DNA of 64,000 nt from Atriophallophorus winterbourni (lineage: Eukaryota; Platyhelminthes; Trematoda; Plagiorchiida; Microphallidae), in the NCBI GenBank assembly GCA_013407085.1, contig JACCGJ010002907.1, positions 1 to 64,000 of the forward strand, written 5' to 3'. The notes under the pieces are model-generated. The model made no database searches. It was given only the letters and a program-made list of their open reading frames with translations, and was not told the DNA's origin. Positions 1-26,960 of the stretch are shown piece after piece. The translations under genes were made by a program, and so were the position numbers. The first letter of the stretch is position 1. Each line of letters opens with the position of its first letter.

Positions 1-2987
1 ATGATTTTATTTAGTGGCGAGTCACTTCCGCCACATTACCACATCACCATAACGGGATATTAGTAGCTTTTTATAGAGAATGCAGTTGCCAACCGCAGAC
101 TCACCACATCCTCTAGTGATGCTTCTTGCCTTATAAAGAAGAGTTGTCCTGATCCTTACCCACCTCTTCTTGGTACTCTTCTAACATACATACTTTCGGA
201 ATATCACGTATATAATACAGGACTGTCATTGACTCTGTCCAAAGGTTTACATTCTTAATGTGTTTTCCAAACGTTCGTTCCAATAACAAATATATTCGTA
301 CCGCAAGCATTGCAGCTTGTAATTCAATTCTGGGAATAGAAACCGTTTTCAAAGTATCAACTCTAGACCTTGAAAATAAACGACGAGCAGGTGAAACGAA
401 TCCTTTATCAGAGATATGCCCATATGCCACTGTTCCGCAACCAAGTTCAGAGGCATCGCAAAATATATGCAAATGTATATGCGTATCAAGCTGGTAATAC
501 CCACCGAAGTACTCGAAACTCCTTGGCAGAGCGTAAGTATGATATCCATCTATCGAATAACAACACAATATCAACAGGAATCCTTTCATCCCATCCCAAC
601 TTTTTCCAGCAAATGCATTGTAATAAATTATTTCCAAACTGTTCTACAGTACTGCGTAACGTAAAAGTTGCACAAAATGGTGAAGGAGTGGCACCAAATG
701 GATGCACTGTCATCTGGTATGCTTTAATGTGCGACGTCATGTCGGTGATTGACCACCAAAGCAGTCTTAATGCATCTCGGTCCCCCTGCGGCGCAGGCAC
801 TTGCAGAAACATGTCAGCCAAGTTCGTTGTCAGGTTTCGACCCTGTAACAACATGTCGTTCAAGCCGACACAATCAAACACAATTCTACACTTCTTCGGT
901 CTCCGTGGATTCAGTACCGGGTTATATGTCAAATACGAAACACGTGTCGAACGCTCAATAGTATATGAAATATTCTCGATGTGTCCGGATTCAAAGTGAT
1001 GTCGTAATAATTTAACATATCGTAAAGACAATTGTCCATCTCTTTCAATACGTCTTTTTAACACGCTAAGCCTCATTAAGGCTAACTGATAATTATCATC
1101 CAATTGAATATCAGGTTTTTTCCATGGAAGGGATAACTGGAAATTCCCGTCAACTAATGAGGAATTTTCTACTATACGTAGCGAAGATCCATTATTACGA
1201 GAGAGAAATGTATTTTCCACACAAGGATCGACGAACTCTTCGTCATGCAACTGGGTGAGTTTGTCGAGCACATCTTGTGTTTGTGCGGTGAGAGCACTCG
1301 CATGATTAACAACTGTCGAACAATCAGTTGGTCCATGTAGTACTCATCCAAGTGACCTCTTGGTAGCAAATAGCTGCTTAAGACCACTTAGGCGTTGTTC
1401 GAGCACCCAATACGCTTCCGGTACGTTGCATCCAATTAGCAAAGTTACTTCTTGCCCAACATTCTCTGATAATTTCAGATCTTTCAAGTGTGCATACCTC
1501 GTGCTGATCATATTTGGGGAATTCAGCACTGCTCCAGGTAACTTGAAAACTGTGTAAGCTTCGGCAACATGAATTATTTCATCACTGTCAACCGAACGCA
1601 CATCGAAACTTAATAACGAACTTTTCAACTTTCAATGTAGACCAAGTGTTGTTATCGACACATCAACTGGCGCACTCGGCCTAAAACATTTCTCAACAAA
1701 ATTCTGAGAGATGAAAGTTGTATCAGAGCCATTGTCCAGTAAGGCCACGACTGAAACAAGTCCAACTGGCGTGTCAATGTTTACTGTCAGGTAACCTAAG
1801 CTTACTGCTGTACTGAGTGCAGTAGCACTGCAGTTTATAGTTTTCAGTTGCTCATTAGGGCGATCATAATGCAGCGAAGAATGGTGTCGTCTACTACAAC
1901 CTTCAACGGGACAAGTATTCGTAACCTTGCAATCAAATGCCCTGTGAGACCGGCATAAGCGAATGTAACATAATCCATGCTGCTTAGCCATATTCCATCT
2001 GGCTCTTACGTCAGCCTCCTGATAAACAGGACAATCTTCTATTTTATGAGACCCTCTACATTGATAGCATTCAACTAGCATTGGCCTCGGTTCCCTTGTA
2101 GTCATAAACACCCTCCTTCCTTCTGGCATTCTTGGTTTCTCTGATGGCTTCGAAGAGACAGATGTTCTATCTATTAACATGCCAAATCTGCTCCTGTCAA
2201 TTCTTGCTCTACGAGATACGAACTCGGTCAGACTGGCAAAATCAACTTCTGACCCGTAAGCAAGAATTGTATCCGCTGCGTCAGCCCACTGCTGTTGTAA
2301 CGCAACAGGGAAGTATTTCACTAATCCTTCCAAAGTTGTGACTAAATTCCAATCTGCGTCACACTTCATTTGCTTCAACGTGATTTGGCAATTTTCCATT
2401 TTTATGGCCAAATCAGACAAACAATCGACTTTGTTGGAAAGTCTTCTGGCTTCATCTAGCAACTCCTCCAATGTTAACCTGGCAATTACATGCGGTAGCC
2501 CAAACAAATCTTTCAAAAGCATCTTTACCCGCGTATAACCCTCAGTGGGTTGTAACATGACACATGCATCAATTGCTTTTCGAGCCTTGCCCCGACAATA
2601 ATACATCAAATACAACAGTCGCTGGCCTGGATCCATAAGCCTCGACGCAATGTTACATTCAAACTGTTTCAGGAACTTCCAATAGTCTATTGGATTACCG
2701 TCGAAGTAGAATAATTGTACTTCAGGCAATCCGATACTCATGTTCATCGCTGGTTGCAAATGACTTACCGCCGAGTCGAACCCTTCAGTTTTGCTACTTG
2801 TACCGGCGATCAAGTTTTCTTCTTCAGCGACTCCTCGTCGTTCCTTTGTCAAGCGCTCTATCGTTGATCTAGCAGCATCTAAATCGCGCTTTAATTGCAA
2901 CACTAGTTGAGAACTCGCAATGCTATCTCTTTCATCACCCTTTTCGTTAGAAGCTATCTCAGGCATACTAGATGAAACGATAAACAA
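1..2987 (-). mobile_element. BEL/Pao LTR retrotransposon remnant (gag-pol, deleted and frameshifted)
   Basis: Read on the - strand, the pieces come in BEL/Pao order. An ORF at 2987-1632 holds Gag, zinc knuckles and the start of the aspartic protease. A piece at 1628-1344 continues the protease/DUF1758 region. A piece at 1271-486 begins with the start of the reverse transcriptase, and a piece at 637-131 covers RNase H (metal-site context IFCDASELGCG, then IPRIELQAA). The pieces lie in different frames, so the polyprotein is broken. The part of RT that should carry the YxDD active site is missing: sequence passes from the RT fingers straight to the connection region (GWDERIPVD) near 640-560. 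The integrase and 3' LTR would lie left of the window. No LTR pair can be checked because only the 5' side is present. Family assignment is from remembered BEL/Pao architecture; this copy cannot be autonomous. Confidence 0.85.
1632..2987 (-). CDS. BEL/Pao Gag with zinc knuckles and protease start
   Basis: This open frame of 451 codons is the best preserved part of the BEL/Pao element. The listed first codon is TTG; the first ATG is eight codons in, at 2966, and is the likelier start. Residues 23-52 look coiled-coil forming. Residues about 85-260 resemble the DUF1759 Gag region (FDGNPIDYWKFLKQFE at 95-110). A CCHC-type knuckle begins at C307 (CYQCRGSHKIEDC) and a second Cys/His cluster spans about 340-373. 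A retropepsin-like motif LLDNGSDTTFI lies at 416-426, with Asn in the position where many retropepsins have Ser or Thr. The product would package element RNA and start polyprotein cleavage. The frame ends at 1632, in the protease, and coding continues in another frame, so a frameshift truncates it. Confidence 0.75.
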   Translation of the reverse strand: MFIVSSSMPEIASNEKGDERDSIASSQLVLQLKRDLDAARSTIERLTKERRGVAEEENLIAGTSSKTEGFDSAVSHLQPAMNMSIGLPEVQLFYFDGNPIDYWKFLKQFECNIASRLMDPGQRLLYLMYYCRGKARKAIDACVMLQPTEGYTRVKMLLKDLFGLPHVIARLTLEELLDEARRLSNKVDCLSDLAIKMENCQITLKQMKCDADWNLVTTLEGLVKYFPVALQQQWADAADTILAYGSEVDFASLTEFVSRRARIDRSRFGMLIDRTSVSSKPSEKPRMPEGRRVFMTTREPRPMLVECYQCRGSHKIEDCPVYQEADVRARWNMAKQHGLCYIRLCRSHRAFDCKVTNTCPVEGCSRRHHSSLHYDRPNEQLKTINCSATALSTAVSLGYLTVNIDTPVGLVSVVALLDNGSDTTFISQNFVEKCFRPSAPVDVSITTLGLH

Positions 2988-4085
2988 AAATGTTCCAAAA
3001 CGACAAAAAATAAATAAAAGGGGACGTCACCAAATTTGTGAACAGAGATTGACTGTCAAATGTTCAATGTCACGACGATCAGGAAGTTCTTTGCCAATTT
3101 TTGCTCAATATAGCTTCAATTGAACGAACCAAAATGCGTATTTTCTCCGGTTGAGACAAATACTGTAGCAGTCAGAAGGCAAATGTGATGCGAATCCAAT
3201 TGAAACGATCCAACTTGAGCACAGAAACCGAATTGATGCAATTGACGAATTGAGTACTTCTCGCAAATTTCGAGAAGAATCAAATTCCAAATTAAGTACT
3301 GTATTGTCTGTGACCTGAGTTACGCGTAGTCCACCCGTTTCTTATTTCGACAAATTCAAAACAACGATTGGGATATTCAACGGTACCTAATTGCATTGGA
3401 ACTTCACAGCAACAATGGAGCCAAATACTCCAGAATCAAATTCAATTCAAACAAAAGACGACCAAAATATCGTCCAAACTTTCTGTGACAATCAAAAATG
3501 ACACTCAAAATAGTGTCCGAAATCAAGCAAAATACTGAAGCCCAAAATGGCAACCGAATTCCGCAACAATGACCGACAATGGAAGAAACAATAAATTAAA
3601 ACAAACATTTGACCGAAGACGTGTAAAGAAAAAATTTACAATAACATAAATGATTACAGAAAGAGAAGTTTTATATCAAAATACTATAGGAAAATTAAAC
3701 ACAAGCAAAATCTATTTCACAAAATTCAGGTTTTGTAACTAGGTTCAAAATAAAAGAAATGTTGAAGGGAAAGGAAGAATTTCAAACTACTTTGAACCTT
3801 ACACTTATCGATTTTCGGCCTCACGGTGGTAAATTTCTGCAACCCGCTATCAGAAGAATTTATATCCTGCTGTTCTGTAGCGAGTTTTAAGAACGGTTTG
3901 GACCGCATCTGGGGTAAGCTTTTCCCTGAATTCTCACCCAAAATTCTTTGCAGAATTAGGTAGTGCATCATTTTCAGCGTTGTGTGGTGAGTAAGTAAAT
4001 GCTAGAGTTCTGTTTTTACTACATATCTCTTCTTAAGCTGACCTCTCACCGTACTGGTAAAGAGAAATTTATTTTCATTTTTCAA
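2988..4085. other. No gene seen; probable leader/LTR side of the BEL/Pao element
   Basis: The stretch is AT-rich and lacks a supportable coding frame. It lies upstream of the BEL/Pao Gag ORF in the element's own direction, where a 5' LTR and primer binding site would sit. The partner LTR is outside the window, so LTR boundaries cannot be set. A short - strand frame at 3971-3726 matches nothing I recognise. Confidence 0.4.
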
Positions 4086-5975
4086 GCGTCATTCATAACG
4101 AGGTGCCTGGAAAACTTACAAAGCTTCTCAGACACAACGGTCCTGGACAAGGTATAAAATGGTCAGAAATAAGGCTGTGGGAATCTAACGCAAGGAAAAA
4201 CGGGATTTTGAATCACGGTTGGCACGCAATATAAATCAGTGCTCAAAGCCTTACTATAGTTAAGCATAATCCAAAGGCAAAACGCGCGATTGGATTGGCA
4301 ACCTTCATCAGGAAAACGGACCCCAAATAGTTTCAGATTCAGAAAAGGCTTCGGCCTTTCTCAAACATTTCCAGTCTGTTCAGAGGCTTCATCGCCAAAT
4401 AGATCCACCTAACATGCCAGTCATCAAAAGGCCTGATAACGTTACTCCACTTGAGGAGTCATTTTTCACTGATGATGAGGTTAAACTTGCTCTTGCAGCA
4501 ACTAACCCCCATAAATCTGCTGGCCCAGACGATATTTACCCTCAAATTATAAAGAACCTGGCGCCAATATTAGCAGATCCTGTGGGTCGTATTTTTAACG
4601 CTTTCTTGCAACATGGATATATTCTGAATATTTGGAAGTTGGCTAATGTGATCCCGATACATAAAGGTGGCAGTCGAACCTCAGTTTGCAAGTACAGACC
4701 TGTAAGTCTTACTAGCATCCTATGTAAAATCCTGGAGAAACTTATGAGGGATAGGATCTGTCGCCAGCTAGTTGCTGAACTCTGCTCAGCACGGCTTTCC
4801 TAAAGGGAAGTCGTGCATAGCAAACCTCTGATGTTTTCTTAACGAGGTCACCATGAGGCTAGATAAAAGCCAACAAGTTGAAGTTTTTTACTTGGACTTT
4901 TGCAAGGCCTTTGATTCGGTAAACCACAGATTGCTTGCAGACAAACTTGGTTATATGGGTATCGATGGTTTTCTGAAAAAATGGATAATAGGCTTCTCAA
5001 GCAATAGATTCTTTGGTGTCAGAATAGGCAATATCTATTTGTCGAAAGTAAAAGTTGTTAGTGGAGTTCCACAGGGTTCCGTACTCGGACCGCTACTTTT
5101 CCTCATTTTCATCGATGATTTGGCAGTGTCGCTTTAGTGTCCCTGCTATATTTTTGCAGATGATGTCAAGATTATCGGATCACTGGATGAGCAGGGTCTA
5201 CTTGAGGATATATAAAAGGTCATCAAGTGGTCTGCTACATGGAATCTACCAGTTAACATCACTAAAAGCCATATCTTGTCTAAAGTCATTAAGAAGCTAG
5301 AGGTTGCTGGTCCAGATGGTATACTTGAGATAAATGGGGTGCCGAAAGTTCATGACTTAGGTATACAAGTTTCAAGGGACTTAAAATGGGCTGATCAATG
5401 CGCACCTGCTGCACAACGCGCTTTTTCACCTTCGATCAGTTTTATCCTGCAGGTCCCCAGAGGTTTTCATACTATTATACAAAGCGGTCGTGAGACCACA
5501 TCTCAAGTATGGCCACCTTATTTGGAAAAAGATATTGCCAAGCTGGAAGGTGTTCAACGTTTAGCTACTCGTATGATTGTTGGGCAATCGGGTAGGTCGT
5601 ATCAGGAACGATTGCTGAGTCTAGAGCTCTTCTCAATAAAAAGGAGGAGGCTACGTGGGGACCTGATTGAAACCTTCAAAATCATGTCAGGTTTCAGTAC
5701 TATTCATCCCAGTGAATTGTACACTCTGGTGGGTACTCAAGGCCACCTATTAAAACTGGCCAAGCGACATGTCAGGTCAAATGTTCGTAAGTTCTTCTTT
5801 AGTGAGAGGGTAGTAAATTACTGGAATCGACTTCCTAATGAAGTTGTTTGTTCTACTTCGGTAGGGGGTTTCAAGAATAGACTTGACTCTGTGTGGCCTT
5901 CATTATTTCCTGATTTTTATCCGTAATGGAATAGTTGGTATGATCCTCATGTTGTCTTTGGAACGCACTAATGTT
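4086..5975 (+). mobile_element. CR1-like non-LTR retrotransposon fragment (ORF2 RT half)
   Basis: The + strand frames reproduce the second half of a CR1-clade ORF2: a linker and RT entry around 4414-4803 (HKSAGPDDIYPQIIKNLAP, then YRPVSLTS), and the RT palm at 4853-5137 with catalytic block LDFCKAFDSVNH and SGVPQGSVLGPLLFLIF. FADDVK appears in another frame near 5155-5170, and the conserved tail block (KFFFSERVVNYWNRLP) lies near 5795-5845. Stops and frameshifts separate the pieces, and the endonuclease and ORF1 are absent, so the copy is 5'-truncated and dead. The 3' limit near 5975 is approximate. Confidence 0.8.
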
Positions 5976-6061
5976 TCTCCTCACCTATTGGTGAGGGGAG
6001 TTTTTCAGTTGCATTCCAGATTACTCTCATACCAGAAGATATTTGTGAAGATATTGTTTGA

Positions 6062-6168
6062 AGTGGTGAACGCTTTTCTGTGGCATACCACCGAAAGAAA
6101 TCTGGACGCTCGATTGGCTTGTTAGCCACATACAGTCCGGTGCAAACTGAATTGAACTGAACTGAAAT
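6062..6168 (+). repeat. S2 short repeat, copy 1, with (CTGAA)n-type tail
   Basis: This copy shares the core GCTCGATTGGCTTGTTAGCC and a CACATACAGTCC-like end with 6225-6350 and with the reverse complement of 49455-49560. It ends in a short GAACT/CTGAA run. A simple-sequence tail at one fixed end is typical of a LINE-mobilised short element. Family and origin are unknown. Confidence 0.6.
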
Positions 6169-6224
6169 AACACCCGGATAAACCCTTGGCGTCGCGAGCG
6201 TCGGGGATATCTAAATCCCAATGA

Positions 6225-6350
6225 GAAGAAACGCTTTGCTAGTAGTGGATGCTCCTCTGCAGCTTTCCAATGAAAGATATTCTGGACGCTCGATTGGCTT
6301 GTCAGCCACATACTGTCCTGTGCAAACTGAACTGAACTGAACTGAACTGA
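6225..6350 (+). repeat. S2 short repeat, copy 2, directly upstream of POLR2K
   Basis: Second copy of the same repeat, in the same orientation as copy 1, with a clearer (AACTG)n tail at about 6327-6350. It ends 43 bp before the POLR2K start codon, so it probably forms part of that gene's promoter or 5' UTR. A diverged inverted copy lies at 49455-49560. Confidence 0.6.
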
Positions 6351-6393
6351 CCTTGACCTTGAACTATTTGTTGTCTTTTTTAATCGCCTAACG

Positions 6394-8766
6394 ATGGATC
6401 CTCCCAAAAGGACAAGCGAAGGTACAGCTACGGCTGCTGCTGCTCAGCAGTCATTGAAAACGGTTCCATATATTTGTGGACGTGAGTTATCCTTCCTATT
6501 TGTTCTTGTATATTACTAAAGAATACTAATCCTCCCCACCAGTTGAAGCAAACTTAACTTTTTCGCGCACATTCTATAGAAGTAATTTTAGTATCTCTTT
6601 ATTTACTTGTGATAGTGAAAAAATAAATCGCTGTCAACTGTTCACCTACAAGTGCGTTGTTTTTACATCCACATTTCATGCTGAAGTTTAAACCTAACAA
6701 TTAAAAGACAAATAGGTTGAAGCATATCTTTTCCCCCATTTCACATCAAGATATGATATACGCACGTAAGAGAAATGGAGCATAAAATACAAGCAAATTG
6801 ACTGCTAAGTCAACCAAACGTGCAGAGGTTATGCCGGTGTCCGCTGATAGCTTTGACTTATGTGACAGTGAGAAACACGTGGAGAGCTATCTGGTCTTTT
6901 TTTCGGTTTACACCCACTGTTATAGCAGAGACCATGGAGTAAATTTTGTATGACACTGTTTAGACTTTTAAGTTCCTTCATCCGTGGGATCCGAATATTG
7001 AGATTAAAACAACCGTGTTACCTGGAAAGATCCTGATCGAGTGACTACTCATGTTTAGGGGAATTTCCGATTTCAAACCCATGCAACAGGCAAGGTTCTT
7101 TTACAGATCGATGTTCAAGCTGGTGGTTTATTTTAACACCGTCAGCGTAGATACTTTGAAATATCTAGCTAAATCTTCTACTTAGCTGAGCTTTGGCGTC
7201 ACGTTTTTGACAGTGATTTAGCTTATCTCATTGTCTGAGCACATCGTGACTGTCGATTAGTTCAATTAACATCCGTGGCAGGAAAATTTCTATGTTATAT
7301 AAAATATTCTTGATTGCGTCATGTAATTTATATACTCCATTCCGAATTGTTTCATTGCTCCACAGAGTGTCGTACAGAAAATGAAATTCGCCCACGTGAG
7401 CTGATTCGATGTTTGGAATGTGGCCATCGTATTTTATACAAGAAAAGATCCAAAAGAAGTGAGTATTCGTATCATTAGTGATTAGTTTATTGTATTGCAT
7501 GAAATCGAACAGATCTTTTGTTGGAAGCATAGATCAGAGTTGCGTGGTCTGATAGACTAACAGTTGCTTGAAACGATGTAAGGTCGATCGGGTATCAATA
7601 GAAAGTTACGAAAGCGATTATGACACTGGGATCGGAGCGGTACTGGGTCGTAGTCCATTTCCAATGGCATTTAACGTGCGTGACATAATCCATTCACCCC
7701 TTGTCGGCTTTTTTAAATGGAATAATAACCTTAGACCTCTTCCCATATTTCTGGAATGACCAGACCAAGCTATTTCTTAAATTTGAACACTGGTGACTGT
7801 GAGAGTGAAATCGATGAAGAAACTATCATGCCGCCACGATGATTGTTTGCGTACGCCAATTAAGTTTAAACACCTTGAAAAATTTAACCGCATTAATGTA
7901 CATTTTTGCTACGCTTATTTTTGTGATAGTTGTTGAACTACTTCTCCTCCTACCTCGTTGAGTCCCTCACTCAATTTCAGTGTAATTAGAAATGAAAATT
8001 GTTTCCTGATGTCTCACTCAAGCACGCACGAAGCGTTCTCTGCCTTCACTTTCCCAATGTTTTATTTGGCACCCGACTCTGAATTTCATTGGCTAATTGC
8101 TAGTGAGATAAGATAATCTCATGTTGCCCAGGCCTAAACAACGTCCTTAAAATCAAAGTACTGCTGACTTGGCTTAAGCACATGGAAAAATTGGTTTAAT
8201 TTAATCGATCTAATTTCCATGTGACCATTTCTCGTACTGGTCACTTTAAAATTTATGATGTGCCCCGGATTCATGATTTATGGCATTTCTGAAGTAAACA
8301 ATCATTGAGTACTGTCAACAGGTGGAGTGAGGAAACTTAGTTTATATGTGATCGTGAAAGCCGCAAGGAGGCCTTTTTGCTAATCTTTCATCTTCTATTC
8401 GCGAGCATTAAATTCTTGCTCCGATCAAGCTGACAGTGTCGTAACCCAGTCTGCCTGTGCTTGTTTTAGAGCTTCCCAGTCCTCATCCCCATCTACTCAA
8501 GTATTATTTTGTTGTAATTGCGTGCCAATGAAGTATCAGTGTTGAGCTCTCTTTTATGTTAATCCATAAAGCAAATACTACGTCTCGGGTTTGTATAACA
8601 ATCGATATGGATACACTGCTAATGATGGAACAGGTGTACTTGCTACTCCTTTCTATCAATCGAACCTTTACTATTAGTATTGATTCATAATCGCTCTTTA
8701 TTTAACCATGTGCCCGATAAATTCACATTCGTTCATTTTTCAGTCTGCGTATTCGAAGCCAGATGA
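6394..8766 (+). CDS. POLR2K: RNA polymerases I/II/III subunit RPABC4 (Rpb12 homologue)
   Basis: Three exons splice cleanly: 6394-6481, 7366-7458 and 8744-8766. The introns are 884 and 1285 nt, donors are GTGAGT for both, and acceptors are CACAG and TTTTTCAG; both junctions are phase 1. The spliced frame is 204 nt and encodes 67 aa. Residues 28-48 form the zinc ribbon typical of this subunit: C28-x2-C31 (YICGQC), then 13 residues, then C45-x2-C48 (CLECGHRI). The basic run YKKRSKR and the conserved C-terminal VF-acid-AR ending (VFEAR) follow. The human protein has 58 residues; the extra length here is an Ala/Gln-rich N-terminus. The subunit is a small zinc-binding component of all three nuclear RNA polymerases. 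The last exon carries only seven residues. An AATAAA signal follows at 8803. The gene converges on DNAJC28. Confidence 0.9.
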
Positions 8767-8802
8767 AAAAAATTATCGTATATTTTCCAATCCGGTGTTG
8801 TA

Positions 8803-8808
8803 AATAAA
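8803..8808 (+). promoter_or_regulatory. Polyadenylation signal AATAAA for POLR2K
   Basis: A canonical AATAAA hexamer sits 36 nt after the POLR2K stop codon and before the convergent DNAJC28 stop codon at 9024. The position suits 3' end formation of POLR2K; use is inferred. Confidence 0.55.
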
Positions 8809-9023
8809 TCCCTGATGAAAATCTTTTGGTTTTCTGTTTTGCCTATATTGAGTCCTCGATTCCATGGTATTATTATGTCCACGTGATCTTTGAAAACAAA
8901 ACAGCGTCAATCAAATTATTCGTATGCTTGTCCGTCGTGTAAAACAGCAATTGTTGTGTAAATTATCCGGTTAGTGTGAAAGACTTGAAAAATGTCTGCA
9001 CGAGGAAGAAATGTTCGTGTTTC

Positions 9024-26024
<17,001 letters not shown>

Positions 26025-26709
26025 ACTCAAAGAGAGCGAGAGCAACTATTAGGAGGCCTGAAAATAGAAAAAGACACTCTGTGATCTACGTAATTATGGC
26101 GAAGATTCGATTCAAACAGACAAACTCATCTCCAGATCCCAAATAGCCTTCGTTTGGCTAGCCGAAAATCAGGCTAAGTGAGGGACAAAAGAATTCCTAT
26201 ATTTTCCGAATCGAGTTGTTGGATTTTAGCAAACTTCGAATGAAACCTAATTTCCAGTGGCTGAGAAAAACTATGGAGAACCAAGAAGATTTTATTGCAT
26301 ATCTGAAGAAAACAACTGAGGTCCTCTTGCAAATATGCTTCGGCATCCCCAGGCCAATTGGTACTATCAATTCGTTTAAGACTCGAGCCGGAATAGGTTT
26401 CGCATTCAAGGAATCGATGAGTATTAGGGCATGTTGATTTGAACCATAAGTTTGAGTTCATAGATGTTTGGATACAGTTGTCCATACTCCAAAGTCACAA
26501 CACGTAACTCAGGTGATTAAAAATAAGTATACAAGTTTTACTCTAGGAACGCGACTTAGTTACGGAGTCCGTTATCGTCAATCAACATCAACGGGATTGT
26601 TACTAAAGTTGACATCAGTAGCTCGTTTATATTTTGCAATTAAATACCGTTTTTTTGTTCTTTATATTAAATATAAACGTAAAGCGGAAATGTGTAAAGT
26701 GTCGTCTGC
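26025..26709. other. DNAJC28 upstream region: no further gene seen
   Basis: Presumed promoter and 5' UTR of DNAJC28 (reading leftward). Two overlapping frames near 26174-26485 on the - strand and one at 26216-26437 on the + strand are not recognisable. Confidence 0.35.
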
Positions 26710-26960
26710 AAGCCCGGGAGTATTAGATACCGCTCTCAGCTGCTAATCGTAGATCATGGCGCCGGCGTACAACTGACTCCGATTGACCGAGTATCGTTAA
26801 TCGCTGTTAGCGCTGTGGTCTAGAATGTTCCTCCCAAATCGGACTGTTTAGTCATTCGAGAAGCTAAAAAGCATGAAAACCTCATGCGCTTATGGCGTTC
26901 ATCTTTCGTCGATATTGACCGGAGGCCAAAATCAGCAACACTTAAATTTCTACTATTTTC
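26710..26960 (+). mobile_element. LINE tail remnant, second copy
   Basis: Diverged copy of 11450-11640: TCGGACTGTTTAGTCATT, AAGCATGAAAAC and GTCGATATTGACCG-like blocks recur in order. The zinc-finger codons are eroded. Confidence 0.5.

Noticed and set aside
3726..3971. 81-codon - strand frame upstream of the BEL/Pao Gag
   Set aside because: No resemblance to a known protein; probably element leader or LTR sequence.
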